DNA of 64,000 nt from contig JAHHTQ010000001.1 in NCBI GenBank assembly GCA_020024555.1, positions 31,333 to 95,332 of the forward strand, read 5' to 3'. The stretch is from Angelakisella sp. GTDB taxonomy: Bacteria > Bacillota > Clostridia > Oscillospirales > Ruminococcaceae. Of this stretch, positions 25,775 through 35,665 are shown one piece after another. The translations under genes and the position numbers were made by a program. Each line of letters starts with the position of its first letter. Position 1 is the first letter of the stretch. Under the pieces are notes generated by a model that was not told the origin of the DNA, ran no database searches, and saw only the letters and a list, made by a program, of their open reading frames with translations.

Positions 25775-28700
25775 ATGTACAAAGAAGTTTCCACAAACCA
25801 AAATTTTGTTGACAGAGAAAAAGAAATTGTTAAGTTTTGGAATGATAACAAGGTTTTTGAGAAAACAGTTGAACAAAGCAAAGGTAAACCGCAATATACA
25901 TTCTATGACGGTCCGCCAACAGCTAACGGCAAGCCACATATAGGTCACGTTCTTACGCGTGTTATAAAGGATATGATTCCCCGCTATCGCATAATGAAAG
26001 GTTATGATGTTCCACGTAAAGCCGGCTGGGACACACACGGACTACCTGTTGAGCTTGAAGTTGAAAAACTGCTTAATATAAATGGCAAAGAACAAATTGA
26101 GGAATACGGACTTGCTCCGTTTATAACAAAATGTAAAGAATCAGTATGGAAATATAAGGGAATGTGGGAAGAATTCTCAAATATCGTAGGATATTGGGTA
26201 GATATGGAAGACCCTTATGTAACATACGACAATAATTTTATTGAGTCGGAATGGTGGGCGTTAAAAGAAATTTGGGACAAAGGCTATCTGTATAAAGGAT
26301 TTAAGATAGTACCATACTGCCCACGTTGCGGTACTCCGCTAAGCAGTCACGAAGTGGCGCAAGGATATAAAGATGTAAAAGAACGTTCAGCTATCGTACG
26401 CTTTAAAGTAAAAGGTGAAGACGCATATATTCTTGCATGGACAACAACTCCTTGGACACTTCCTTCAAACGTTGCGCTGTGTGTAAATCCTGATGAAACT
26501 TACGTTAAAGTGAAGAGCGGAGAATACACATATTATATGGCTGAGGCTTTGCTTGACACAGTATTGGGCGAAGGCAACTGGGAAGTTTTGGAAAAATACA
26601 AAGGAAAAGACCTTGAATATAAAGAGTACGAGCCACTATGGAACTTTGTAAATCCGACAGAGAAAGCATGGTACGTAACTTGTGACAGCTATGTAACACT
26701 TACAGACGGTACAGGCGTAGTACACACTGCTCCCGCATTCGGTGAAGACGATGCCCGTGTTGGAAGAAACTATAAGCTACCCTTTGTACAACTTGTTGAC
26801 GGCAAAGGTGAACTTACACAAGAGACTTTGTGGGGAGGAGTTTTCTGTAAAGATGCCGATAAACCTATTCTTGTAGATTTGGAAAAGAGAGGTTTGCTTT
26901 TTGACGCGCCTGTATTTGAGCATAGTTATCCGCATTGTTGGAGATGTGATACGCCGCTTATATACTACGCAAGAGAATCATGGTTTATCAAGATGACAGC
27001 AGTACGTGAAAATCTGATTAAAAACAACAATACAGTAAACTGGATGCCTGAAAGCGTAGGTAAGGGACGTTTTGGCGACTGGCTTGAAAATGTACAGGAT
27101 TGGGGTATTTCACGTAATCGCTACTGGGGTACGCCTCTCAATATTTGGCAGTGTGAATGTGGACACCAACACGTAATAGGAAGTATTGCCGAACTAAAAG
27201 AAATGAGTGACAACTGCCCTGAGAACATTGAATTGCACCGTCCATATATCGACGATGTAACAATAAAGTGTCCAAAATGCGGTGGCACAATGCGTCGCGT
27301 ACCGGAAGTTATAGACTGTTGGTTTGACAGTGGTTCTATGCCATTTGCACAACATCACTATCCATTTGAAAACAAAGATAAGTTTGAAGCGCAGTTCCCT
27401 GCTGATTTCATCAGTGAAGCTGTTGACCAAACACGTGGTTGGTTCTATTCGCTTCTTGCCATATCAACATTGTTATTTGACAAAGCTCCGTACAAAAACG
27501 TTATAGTATTGGGACACGTTCAAGACGAAAACGGACAAAAGATGAGCAAGTCAAAAGGTAATGCGGTTGATCCTATGGAAGCGCTTACAACTTATGGCGC
27601 AGACGCTATACGTTGGTACTTCTATACAAACTCTGCGCCTTGGTTGCCTAACCGTTTTCATGGCAAAGCAGTTGTTGAAGGACAAAGAAAAGTTCTTTCA
27701 ACACTATGGAATACGTATGCTTTCTATGTTCTGTATGCAAATATAGATAATTTTGATCCGACTAAATACAGTATTGATAACTGCAAACTATCCGTTATGG
27801 ATAAATGGCTATTGTCAAGACTGAATACAGTAATTAAAGATACAGATGACAATCTTGAAAACTATCGTATTCCCGAGTCTGCGCATGTAATAAGCGACTT
27901 TATTGATGAACTGAGTAACTGGTATGTTCGCCGTTGCCGTGAACGTTTTTGGGTAAAAGAATTGACAGAAGATAAAATAGCCGCGTATATGACTCTATAT
28001 ACAGCGCTTGTTACTCTTTGTAAAGTGGCTGCGCCGTTAATTCCGTTCATAACAGAAGAAATATATCAAAATCTTGTTTGCGGTACAGACAAATCAGCGC
28101 CAATAAGCGTTCATTTGTGTGAATATCCTGTTGCTGACGAAAGCAAGATTGATAAAGAGTTAGAAGAAAATATGGACGAAGCGCTAAAAGCAATAACACT
28201 TGGACGCGCGGCGCGTAACGAAGCTAACCTTAAAAACCGTCAACCGCTTGCCCATATATATGTTACAGGTGAAAAGGCAATTCCGGAACTGTTCTGTGAT
28301 ATAGTTAAGGAAGAACTTAACATAAAAGATATTGCATTTATTCATGATGCCGATAAATTCGTTAAGTATACATTTAAGCCACAGCTAAAAATTTTGGGTG
28401 CGAAATTCGGTAAGCAAATAGGAGAAGTTCGTACGGTACTTTCCGAAATTGACGGTAATGCAAAGAAAAAAGAGCTTGATGAAACAGGCTTTATGACAAT
28501 AACACTGTCAACAGGCGATGTAAAACTTTCAGCAGAAGAAGTGTTGATTTCAACAACAAAGGCAGAAGGCTTTGTATCTGCAAGCGAAAATGGTGTAACA
28601 GTTGTTCTTGATACAACTCTTACAGAAGAACTTATCGAAGAAGGCTTTGTTCGTGAGATTATAAGCAAAATTCAGTCAATGCGTAAAGATGCTGATTTTA

Positions 28701-28891
28701 ACGTTATGGATAATATAGTAATAGGTGTTAGCGGTAACGATAAGATAGCTGATATTATGGAACGCAACAAAGAAGAAATTTGTAACGATACACTTGGTGT
28801 TGATATCACAGATGAAATAACAGAGATTAATCAAGAATGGAACCTAAATGGAGAACTTGCAACAATATCTGTTAAAGTGAAAAACAACTGA
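25775..28891 (+). CDS. ileS: isoleucyl-tRNA synthetase, type 2-like
   Basis: Charges tRNA-Ile. The 1038-residue class I synthetase has HIGH as PHIGH (His55-His58), KMSKS at 589-593, the editing (CP1) domain with WTTTPWTLPSN, and a C-terminal anticodon-binding region. The GPPTANGKPHIGH and GWDTHGLPVELEVEK segments and the length resemble the IleRS2 (eukaryote-like, mupirocin-tolerant) class more than classical bacterial IleRS1. AAAGGAG lies 7 nt before the start. The T-box upstream carries an Ile codon, supporting the assignment. Mupirocin tolerance is an inference from class only. Confidence 0.97.
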   Translation: MYKEVSTNQNFVDREKEIVKFWNDNKVFEKTVEQSKGKPQYTFYDGPPTANGKPHIGHVLTRVIKDMIPRYRIMKGYDVPRKAGWDTHGLPVELEVEKLLNINGKEQIEEYGLAPFITKCKESVWKYKGMWEEFSNIVGYWVDMEDPYVTYDNNFIESEWWALKEIWDKGYLYKGFKIVPYCPRCGTPLSSHEVAQGYKDVKERSAIVRFKVKGEDAYILAWTTTPWTLPSNVALCVNPDETYVKVKSGEYTYYMAEALLDTVLGEGNWEVLEKYKGKDLEYKEYEPLWNFVNPTEKAWYVTCDSYVTLTDGTGVVHTAPAFGEDDARVGRNYKLPFVQLVDGKGELTQETLWGGVFCKDADKPILVDLEKRGLLFDAPVFEHSYPHCWRCDTPLIYYARESWFIKMTAVRENLIKNNNTVNWMPESVGKGRFGDWLENVQDWGISRNRYWGTPLNIWQCECGHQHVIGSIAELKEMSDNCPENIELHRPYIDDVTIKCPKCGGTMRRVPEVIDCWFDSGSMPFAQHHYPFENKDKFEAQFPADFISEAVDQTRGWFYSLLAISTLLFDKAPYKNVIVLGHVQDENGQKMSKSKGNAVDPMEALTTYGADAIRWYFYTNSAPWLPNRFHGKAVVEGQRKVLSTLWNTYAFYVLYANIDNFDPTKYSIDNCKLSVMDKWLLSRLNTVIKDTDDNLENYRIPESAHVISDFIDELSNWYVRRCRERFWVKELTEDKIAAYMTLYTALVTLCKVAAPLIPFITEEIYQNLVCGTDKSAPISVHLCEYPVADESKIDKELEENMDEALKAITLGRAARNEANLKNRQPLAHIYVTGEKAIPELFCDIVKEELNIKDIAFIHDADKFVKYTFKPQLKILGAKFGKQIGEVRTVLSEIDGNAKKKELDETGFMTITLSTGDVKLSAEEVLISTTKAEGFVSASENGVTVVLDTTLTEELIEEGFVREIISKIQSMRKDADFNVMDNIVIGVSGNDKIADIMERNKEEICNDTLGVDITDEITEINQEWNLNGELATISVKVKNN

Positions 28892-28918
28892 TTTATGATA
28901 AATATGTATTTTTTAGAA

Positions 28919-28946
28919 AAAAAGTGGCATAAAATCGCTTTTTAAA
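28919..28946 (+). terminator. weak terminator after ileS
   Basis: An 8-bp stem, AAAAAGTG with CGCTTTTT (one wobble pair), closes a 9-nt loop and has T's in its 3' arm. It lies about 30 nt after the ileS stop. Confidence 0.55.
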
Positions 28947-28968
28947 CGCAGTTTTTTAATTAAAACTA

Positions 28969-28997
28969 TTGCTTTTTATTTAAATACGTGTTATTAT
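28969..28997 (+). promoter_or_regulatory. promoter of the rimP-nusA-infB operon
   Basis: TTGCTT (28969-28974), 17 bp, TATTAT (28992-28997), located between ileS and the leader hairpin before rimP. Confidence 0.65.
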
Positions 28998-29021
28998 AGA
29001 TACAGAATAATTATTTTGAGA

Positions 29022-29047
29022 GAAAGAGTGGGTTTTCCCACTCTTTC
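29022..29047 (+). promoter_or_regulatory. leader hairpin upstream of rimP
   Basis: A perfect 11-bp stem, GAAAGAGTGGG with CCCACTCTTTC, and a TTTT loop, beginning about 18 nt after the predicted transcription start and about 80 nt before rimP. It is not followed by a T run, so it is either a weak attenuator or a stability or regulatory element of the operon leader. Confidence 0.7.
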
Positions 29048-29128
29048 ATTTATGTATAAGGAAAATAATATTTTTAATAATTACGATTTGATAATTATTA
29101 AATTTTTGATGACCAAAGGAGTGTTATT

Positions 29129-29596
29129 GTGGCAGTTAAAAAATCCACTGTGGATATGGCAATAGACCTTGCCGATAAATTACTTGAAGAAATGAATTTG
29201 CTTTTGTGGGACGTAACATTTGCAAAAGAGGGAAGTATATGGAGACTGACTTATTTTATTGATAAAGAGGGCGGTATATCCATAGATGATTGCGAAAAGT
29301 TTAGCAGAGCAGTTGAAGTGTTACTGGATAATGCTGATTTTATACAGCAAAGTTATACGCTTGATGTTGCATCTCCCGGAGTAGAGCGTCTGCTTACACG
29401 AGATTTTCATTATGATGTGTTGAATGGTGAAAAGATAGATGTCCGTTTGATAAGGGCGATTGACGGTGTGCGTGATTTTTGCGGTACACTTGTGCGAGCC
29501 GATGACAAAACATTTACAATACAAACGGAAAATGACGAAGAAATAACATTCAATAAAAAAGATACGGCGGTTGTACATCAACATTTTGATTTTTAA
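29129..29596 (+). CDS. rimP: ribosome maturation factor RimP
   Basis: Needed for 30S subunit maturation. The 155-residue protein has the RimP N-terminal alpha/beta domain (WRLTYFIDKEGGISIDDCEK) and the SH3-like C-terminal domain; the SPGVERLL motif near residue 88 is diagnostic. The start codon is GTG at 29129 with AAAGGAG 7 nt upstream. It heads the conserved rimP-nusA-rnpM-ylxQ-infB operon. Confidence 0.96.
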   Translation: MAVKKSTVDMAIDLADKLLEEMNLLLWDVTFAKEGSIWRLTYFIDKEGGISIDDCEKFSRAVEVLLDNADFIQQSYTLDVASPGVERLLTRDFHYDVLNGEKIDVRLIRAIDGVRDFCGTLVRADDKTFTIQTENDEEITFNKKDTAVVHQHFDF

Positions 29597-29718
29597 AATT
29601 AATTTATAATTAAAAGAAATACAAAAAAATAAAAACAAGTAATTATATAAAAAGATAAAATATACATATAAATATGTATAGAATAACTGAAAAATAGAAT
29701 AAGGAGAAATTGACGACA

Positions 29719-30834
29719 ATGAACAACGAGTTTTTTGATGCACTAAAATATATGGAAAAAGAAAAGGGAATATCTTCTGATTATTTGATAGAAAAGATTA
29801 AGACAGCGATAACGCTTGCTATCAAAAAAGATGCGCAGGGTAGTGAAGATAGTATAATAGAAATAGATGCAGAAAAAAGAAAGTTTTATATAGCAATGCG
29901 TAAAACTGTTGTTGAAGAAGTAGAAAATCCGATGACTGAAATATCTTATACAGATGCGGTTAAGATATCTCCGAAGCATCTTTTGGGTGATACTATCGAA
30001 ATACCTATGGACCCGCAAAAATTCGGTAGAATTGCGGCTAAAACAGCAAAAGAAGTTATTACACAAGGAATAAGAAATGCCGAAAAAGATATTATATATA
30101 AGTATTATCAAGAAAAAGAACACGATGTAATAGCTGCCACTGTAATTAAAACAGACCCAATCAGAGGAGGAATTACACTTGATATAGGTAAAATGGGCGT
30201 TGTTCTTCCAAAAAACGAGCAAATGCCCGGTGATTCTTTTGAAGAAGGTAAAATAATAAAAGTGTATGTAGTGGAAGTTCAACAAAATGAAAAAGGTCCA
30301 CGTGTTGTAATTTCGAGAACCCACCCGGGACTTGTTAAACGTCTTTTTGAAAACGAAGTGCCTGAAATTTATGAGGGACGTGTAGAGATTACAAATATAT
30401 CACGTGAGGCAGGAAGTCGCAGCAAAATAGCTGTTACAAGCGCAGATCCCGATATTGATGCGGTAGGCGCATGTATCGGTCAAAAAGGCAGACGTGTAGC
30501 CGCTGTTGTAGAAGAACTTGGCGGTGAAAAAATAGATGTTGTCCGTTATAGCACAAATCCGGAAGAATTTATATCAGCGGCGCTGTCACCGGCAACTGTC
30601 GTATCAGTAAAAATAGTTGATGAAGAAGCTAAAAGTTGCAGTGTAACGGTTCCTGATCATCAATTAAGTCTTGCAATAGGCAACAAAGGACAAAATGCCA
30701 GACTTGCGGCAAGACTTACAGGTTGGAAAATTGATATAAGACCGGAAAGCGGATTTTATGGTGAAGAAGTAACTGATAGTACAAATTTAAATGTTGATGA
30801 AGCTGTGGATACACAAGAAACAACAGAAGAATAA
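29719..30834 (+). CDS. nusA: transcription termination/antitermination factor NusA
   Basis: Binds RNA polymerase and modulates pausing, termination and coupling to translation. The 371-residue protein has the N-terminal RNAP-binding domain ([19 protein letters not shown]), an S1 domain (about 135-200) and two KH domains ([12 protein letters not shown]-like [12 protein letters not shown] and [16 protein letters not shown]). The acidic repeats of E. coli NusA are missing, as usual in Firmicutes. A TTG at 29710 is in frame but only 3 nt from the AAGGAG site; the ATG at 29719 gives the canonical start. Confidence 0.97.
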   Translation: MNNEFFDALKYMEKEKGISSDYLIEKIKTAITLAIKKDAQGSEDSIIEIDAEKRKFYIAMRKTVVEEVENPMTEISYTDAVKISPKHLLGDTIEIPMDPQKFGRIAAKTAKEVITQGIRNAEKDIIYKYYQEKEHDVIAATVIKTDPIRGGITLDIGKMGVVLPKNEQMPGDSFEEGKIIKVYVVEVQQNEKGPRVVISRTHPGLVKRLFENEVPEIYEGRVEITNISREAGSRSKIAVTSADPDIDAVGACIGQKGRRVAAVVEELGGEKIDVVRYSTNPEEFISAALSPATVVSVKIVDEEAKSCSVTVPDHQLSLAIGNKGQNARLAARLTGWKIDIRPESGFYGEEVTDSTNLNVDEAVDTQETTEE

Positions 30835-30901
30835 TATAATTGTATCTATGACTATTGGTAAGTTTTTCACAAGTTTATTTTTGCAGAAAGAGGCGTGATT
30901 A

Positions 30902-31171
30902 ATGCAGATAAAAAAAATACCTATGCGAATGTGTTGTGGTTGCTCGGAGCATTTTCCGAAAAAGGAACTTGTAAGAGTGGTGCGTTCAAACGAAGGTGAA
31001 ATATCCATTGATTTAACAGGTAAAAAAGCAGGTAGAGGAGCTTATATTTGTAAGAATATAAAATGCCTTGAAAAAGCTGTTAAAACAAAACGTTTGGAAC
31101 GTAGCCTAGAAGTTAAAATATCCGATGATATATATTCAAGATTGGAGGAAGAACTGAAAAGCGATGAATGA
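30902..31171 (+). CDS. rnpM: RNase P modulator RnpM (YlxR family)
   Basis: An 89-residue YlxR-family protein with MRMCCGCSEHFPKKELVRVVR at the start split over residues 8-28, then the AGRGAYICKNIKCLEKA RNA-binding loop. The family was recently linked to RNase P binding in Bacillus; older annotation is DUF448. It lies in its usual place between nusA and ylxQ, and its stop overlaps the ylxQ start by 8 nt. AGGCGTG precedes it as a modest ribosome site. Confidence 0.93.
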   Translation: MQIKKIPMRMCCGCSEHFPKKELVRVVRSNEGEISIDLTGKKAGRGAYICKNIKCLEKAVKTKRLERSLEVKISDDIYSRLEEELKSDE

Positions 31172-31481
31172 TAAACTGTTTTCAATGATTTCTCTTGCCA
31201 AGAAAGCAGGAAAGCTGTTAAATGGCTTTGATGTAGTAAAAGAAGCTGTATTGTCACAACAGGCACATTTGGTTATTTTTTCTGCCGATGTTTCAGAAAG
31301 AACAAAAAAGACTATGCTTAGAGTAATTACAGATTGTGGTAATATTATGATGCCAATAAAAGAAACACCGCTTTTTATGCGTGATTATGCTGTAATTTGT
31401 GGCAAACCAACAGGAGTATTGGCAATAACAGACAGCGGATTTGCCACCGCAATAATGAAACTTATACAGGAGGACAGGTAG
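31164..31481 (+). CDS. ylxQ: L7Ae-family ribosomal protein-like YlxQ
   Basis: A 105-residue protein of the L7Ae/L30e/Gadd45 RNA-binding family, probably binding kink-turn RNA or the ribosome. It shows [15 protein letters not shown] at the start and [14 protein letters not shown] and [12 protein letters not shown] later, all typical of YlxQ. The start overlaps rnpM by 8 nt, suggesting translational coupling. Its exact role is unsettled in any organism. Confidence 0.93.
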   Translation: MNDKLFSMISLAKKAGKLLNGFDVVKEAVLSQQAHLVIFSADVSERTKKTMLRVITDCGNIMMPIKETPLFMRDYAVICGKPTGVLAITDSGFATAIMKLIQEDR

Positions 31482-31485
31482 TTAT

Positions 31486-34215
31486 ATGATAGAAAAGAAA
31501 ATAAAAGTTAATGAAATAGCAAAAAATTTTGGTGTGTCATCAAAAGAAATTCTTGCAGAGCTAAACGAAAAATATCCGTCAGATACAAGAAAAACCATTT
31601 CGGTTTTGGAAAAAGAACATATAGAATACTTAATGGCAAAACATACAGAGTATGCAGAAGAAAAAACTCTTGATTCATATTTTGCTATGAAACCCGAACC
31701 GGCAGAAGAAAAATCGGCAAAAGAGCAAAAAGTTAAAGAATCAAAACCAAAAGCACTAAAAGCAGAAAAAACTGATAAAACTCAAAAATCCGAAAAAAAT
31801 GATAAGGTTGAAGTAAAAGATAATATGGTAAAAAAAGACGTAAGAGAAAATAAACCACAAGTGGAAAAAGAATTTAAGACAGAACAATCCGGAAATCAAA
31901 AACCATTTAATAATACAAAGAAAGATTTTGCGCCAAGACAAGACAGAAAATCTTTTGATAACAGACAAAATGGTTTTAACAAAAACAATAACGACAGAAA
32001 CGACAAAAATAACTATAATAACCGTAACAATAACGGTAATGGTTTCAACAAAAACTCAAACAATAATTTTTACCGAAACGGTGATAATGCAAACCGCAAT
32101 AATCCAAATAACAATAATGCAAATGCAAATAATCAACAAAAACCATTGACACCGCCAAAGTTTGAAGGTGAAATCGAAATAAAAATGCAACAACCAAAGA
32201 AAAAAGAAAAGTCAGAAAATAAACCTGTTGCGCCAAAAGTAACTTCGGAAAAAGTTATTGTTGATATGCGTTCATCAGAGGTAAACCTTGATAAGTACAA
32301 TGAACGTTATGAGACTATTGCTCCCGCTCCGTCCCTAAAAGACAATATGGTTAGAAAGCAAAAGTTAAATCAACGTTCAGCAAAACGAGGCAAACCTATT
32401 AAGAGCAGAAAAGAACGTGATGATGACAAACTACGTCGTTTGGAAATGGAACGTCAACGTCGCCAAAGACTTGAAGTAAAACTTCCGGAAGAAATTACAG
32501 TCGGAGACCTTGCCGCGCTTTTGAAAGTACAGGCAAGCGAAATTGTAAAGAGACTTATGCCACTTGGTGTTATGGCATCTGTAAGTGACATAATCGACTT
32601 TGACACTGCATCACTTGTTGCTATGGAAATAGGCGCGAAAGTTGAAAAAGAAGTAAAAGTTACAATAGAAGAACGTCTATTTGAACAAGAAATAGAAGAA
32701 GATAATACAGACCCACGCGCTCCTATCGTTGTCGTAATGGGACACGTTGACCATGGTAAAACTTCACTTCTTGACGCTATCCGTAACGGTAATGTTGCCG
32801 ACGGTGAGGCAGGCGGTATTACACAGCATATAGGCGCATATCAAGTAATGATTAACGATAAGCCAATTACTTTCTTGGACACACCAGGACACGCCGCATT
32901 TACATCAATGCGTGCAAGAGGCGCGCAAGTGACAGATATAGCAATACTTGTTGTTGCTGCCGATGACGGTATTATGCCACAAACAGTAGAGGCTATAAAC
33001 CATGCGAAAGCGGCGGGCGTTACAATAATTGTCGCTATCAATAAAATGGATAAACCTGTGGCTGACCCAGATAAAGTTAAACAACAACTTACAGAATATG
33101 AACTTGTTCCGGAGGAGTGGGGTGGTGACACAATCTGTGTGCCTGTTTCTGCGAAAAAAGGTATGGGTATTGATAATCTGCTTGAAATGGTACAACTTGT
33201 TGCAGATATGAAAGAGCTTAAAGCAAACCCACAACGTATGGCTAAGGGTACAGTTATTGAGGCAAAACTTGATAAAGGCCGTGGCCCTATCGCTACCATT
33301 CTTATTCAAAACGGTACGCTACACACAGGCGATATAATTATCGCAGGCACATCAGTCGGTAAAGTACGTGTTATGACTGATGACAGAGGCAGAAAACTTG
33401 AAGAAGCAGGCCCGTCAACCCCTGTTGAAATTACAGGTCTTGCGGACGTTCCAAACGCAGGTGATATATTCAATGCCGTTGAGGACGAAAGACTTGCAAG
33501 AGAGCTGGTTGAAAAGAGAAGAATGGAAGAAAAAGAAGAAGAATTCAAAGCATTCCAAAAAGTTACTCTTGATAATCTGTTCGACCAAATTTCTATCGGT
33601 GAAATGAAAGAACTGCCTGTTATTGTTAAAGGTGATGTTCAGGGTTCGGTAGAAGCTGTTAAACAATCACTTGAAAAACTATCCAACGAAGAAGTACGAG
33701 TAAAAGTTATTCATGGCGCGGTTGGCGCGGTCAGCGAGTCTGACGTTATGCTTGCCGAGGCAAGTGGAGCTATCATAGTTGGCTTTAACGTTCGTCCTGA
33801 TCCAATAGCAAAAGAAAATGCGGAGCACTTGGGTGTTGATGTCCGTCTATATAGAATTATTTATGATGCAATCGAAGAAATAGAAGCGGCTATGAAGGGT
33901 ATGCTTGCGCCTAAATTTAAAGATGTTGATCTTGGACGCGCAGAAGTACGTGAAGTATACAAGATTACAAATGTTGGTTTGGTTGCAGGTTGTTATGTGC
34001 TTGACGGTAAAATTTTGCGTAATGCAAATATTCGTGTTGTACGTGACGGTATAGTTATAGCTGATGACAAGATGCAAAGCCTAAAAAGATTTAAAGAAGA
34101 TGTTAAAGAAGTTGCAGAAAGTTATGAATGTGGTATAACTCTTGCTAAATTTACAGATATTAAAGTAGGAGATATATTTGAAGCATACGAAGTGCAAGAA
34201 ATAAAAGAAGTTTGA
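31486..34215 (+). CDS. infB: translation initiation factor IF-2
   Basis: GTPase that delivers initiator tRNA to the 30S subunit. The 909-residue protein has an IF2N domain at 1-50 ([20 protein letters not shown]), a long disordered region at about 60-260 that is Lys/Glu-rich and then strongly Asn-rich, a second IF2N region ([20 protein letters not shown]), the G domain (GHVDHGKT at 419-426, [14 protein letters not shown]) and the usual C-terminal domains. It lies in the standard operon position. The low-complexity linker is the least conserved part of IF-2, so its composition is not evidence against function. Confidence 0.98.
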   Translation: MIEKKIKVNEIAKNFGVSSKEILAELNEKYPSDTRKTISVLEKEHIEYLMAKHTEYAEEKTLDSYFAMKPEPAEEKSAKEQKVKESKPKALKAEKTDKTQKSEKNDKVEVKDNMVKKDVRENKPQVEKEFKTEQSGNQKPFNNTKKDFAPRQDRKSFDNRQNGFNKNNNDRNDKNNYNNRNNNGNGFNKNSNNNFYRNGDNANRNNPNNNNANANNQQKPLTPPKFEGEIEIKMQQPKKKEKSENKPVAPKVTSEKVIVDMRSSEVNLDKYNERYETIAPAPSLKDNMVRKQKLNQRSAKRGKPIKSRKERDDDKLRRLEMERQRRQRLEVKLPEEITVGDLAALLKVQASEIVKRLMPLGVMASVSDIIDFDTASLVAMEIGAKVEKEVKVTIEERLFEQEIEEDNTDPRAPIVVVMGHVDHGKTSLLDAIRNGNVADGEAGGITQHIGAYQVMINDKPITFLDTPGHAAFTSMRARGAQVTDIAILVVAADDGIMPQTVEAINHAKAAGVTIIVAINKMDKPVADPDKVKQQLTEYELVPEEWGGDTICVPVSAKKGMGIDNLLEMVQLVADMKELKANPQRMAKGTVIEAKLDKGRGPIATILIQNGTLHTGDIIIAGTSVGKVRVMTDDRGRKLEEAGPSTPVEITGLADVPNAGDIFNAVEDERLARELVEKRRMEEKEEEFKAFQKVTLDNLFDQISIGEMKELPVIVKGDVQGSVEAVKQSLEKLSNEEVRVKVIHGAVGAVSESDVMLAEASGAIIVGFNVRPDPIAKENAEHLGVDVRLYRIIYDAIEEIEAAMKGMLAPKFKDVDLGRAEVREVYKITNVGLVAGCYVLDGKILRNANIRVVRDGIVIADDKMQSLKRFKEDVKEVAESYECGITLAKFTDIKVGDIFEAYEVQEIKEV

Positions 34216-34235
34216 TTAATTTTCTTTTTGCAAAT

Positions 34236-34273
34236 TATAACCCACACCCGTTCATTATCGGATGTGGGTTATA
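34236..34273. other. strong hairpin between infB and rbfA
   Basis: A 15-bp stem with one mismatch (34236-34250 with 34259-34273) and an 8-nt loop. No T run follows on either strand, so it is not a standard terminator. It lies 21 nt after the infB stop and 42 nt before rbfA; an mRNA processing or stability element is possible. Confidence 0.7.
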
Positions 34274-34314
34274 GTCTCATAATAAGCTGTTTGTAAAGGG
34301 AGGCAAAAAATACA

Positions 34315-34656
34315 ATGGCAAATTTTAAAGTTCAAAGATACAACGAAGATGTTAAGAGAGAAATTACAGATATACTGAGAAGCGTAAAAGATCCACGGGT
34401 AGATGAACTGTTGACAGTAGTTAAAGTAGACTTATCGAATGATTATTCATACTGTAAAGTATATGTAAGTTCATTGAACGGAATAGAAAAAGCAAAAGAG
34501 AGCGTTAAAGGTTTGCAGAGCGCGGCAGGTTTTATACGTCGTGAGTTATCAATGCGTGTGCAAATGCGCCGTTCACCTGAACTTAGCTTTGTGGCTGACG
34601 ATTCTATTGAGCACAGCGCGGAAATATCAAAGAAACTAAACGATTTGTTAAAATAA
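34315..34656 (+). CDS. rbfA: ribosome-binding factor A
   Basis: Small KH-like protein (113 residues) needed for late 30S assembly and cold adaptation. The sequence shows the family core: KREITDILRSVKDPRV, DLSNDYSYCKVYVS, GFIRRELSMRVQMRRSPEL and the closing HSAEISKKLNDLL. A GGGAGG ribosome site precedes the ATG. It follows infB in the standard order and is followed 16 nt later by nrnA. Confidence 0.97.
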   Translation: MANFKVQRYNEDVKREITDILRSVKDPRVDELLTVVKVDLSNDYSYCKVYVSSLNGIEKAKESVKGLQSAAGFIRRELSMRVQMRRSPELSFVADDSIEHSAEISKKLNDLLK

Positions 34657-34672
34657 AGTATCGGGAGGAAGA

Positions 34673-35665
34673 ATGGTAATAGATTTACAAAAAGTAATTT
34701 TAAATTTAAAACAAAATAACAATATAGCGATACTTGCGCATAAGAATCCTGACGGAGATACCATAGGTTCATCGTTTGCTTTAATGTATGCTCTGTCAAG
34801 TATGGGTAAAAGAAGCCGTGTTTTATGTAATGATGAATATCCGAAAGATTTGATTTTTGCCGTAGGGGTTTATTCGGAAGAAGATTTTGAGCCGGAGTAT
34901 TCGGAAGAAGATTTTGAGCCGGAATATGTGGTTAGTGTTGATATATCTGATTCTCAACTTTTGGGTAGCGACATTTTTAATAAATATGCGAATAAGGTTG
35001 ATATGGCGATAGATCATCACAGAACGCACAAAAGTTTTGCAAAAGAGGAATATATACAACCAACAGCAGCGGCAACAGCTGAGATAATATATGAAATTAT
35101 ATTGTCATTAGGCGTAAAAATAACCAAAGAAATCGCAAACTGTATATATTTGGGAATTTCTACCGATACAGGTTGTTTTAAATATTCAAACGTAACAAAA
35201 CATACTTTTTATGTTGCTGGTGAGTTGGTAGAAGCAGGCGCCGATACGGCAAAAATCAATAAGAGAATATTTGATACAAAGTCACGCAAGCAGGTTGAAG
35301 TTGAAAGTATTATTGCAAATAGCATTAAGTATTATTTTGATGATAAGTGCGCCGTTGTACAAATTCCCGTTGATTTTTTGGAGACACACGGCGCAACGGA
35401 AGATGATATGTGCAATGTAACAAACATTCCACGTCAGATAGATGGTGTGGAAATATCAGTTGTCATCAAGGAAAAAGAAGATGGTGTTTGTAAAGCTTCC
35501 GTTCGTTGTGACGAAACAATAAACGCAGCGCTTATCTGTCAGACATTTGGCGGTGGCGGTCATTATGCAGCCGCAGGTTGCGTAATTCCAGGAAATCTTG
35601 ATACAGCTGAGAAAATGCTTATTGATGCAATAGAAAAAAGATTAAAGGAGATAAATGTAATTTAA
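34673..35665 (+). CDS. nrnA: DHH-family oligoribonuclease NrnA
   Basis: Degrades very short RNA (nanoRNA) and pAp in the cytosol. The 330-residue protein has an N-terminal DHH domain (ILAHKNPDGDTIGSS with the NPDGD motif, VSVDISDSQLLG, and DHH at 114-116) and a C-terminal DHHA1 domain with FGGGGHYAAAGC. Within the DHH domain a nine-residue unit YSEEDFEPE is repeated exactly twice because of a 27-bp tandem duplication; the reading frame is kept. The ATG follows GGGAGGAAG. The stop codon overlaps the truB start by one base. Confidence 0.95.
   Translation: MVIDLQKVILNLKQNNNIAILAHKNPDGDTIGSSFALMYALSSMGKRSRVLCNDEYPKDLIFAVGVYSEEDFEPEYSEEDFEPEYVVSVDISDSQLLGSDIFNKYANKVDMAIDHHRTHKSFAKEEYIQPTAAATAEIIYEIILSLGVKITKEIANCIYLGISTDTGCFKYSNVTKHTFYVAGELVEAGADTAKINKRIFDTKSRKQVEVESIIANSIKYYFDDKCAVVQIPVDFLETHGATEDDMCNVTNIPRQIDGVEISVVIKEKEDGVCKASVRCDETINAALICQTFGGGGHYAAAGCVIPGNLDTAEKMLIDAIEKRLKEINVI
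34871..34924. repeat. 27-bp tandem duplication inside nrnA
   Basis: Two copies of a 27-bp unit (34871-34897 and 34898-34924) differ only at the last base. The unit encodes YSEEDFEPE and is an exact multiple of three, so nrnA stays in frame. The near identity suggests a recent slippage or duplication. Confidence 0.95.
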
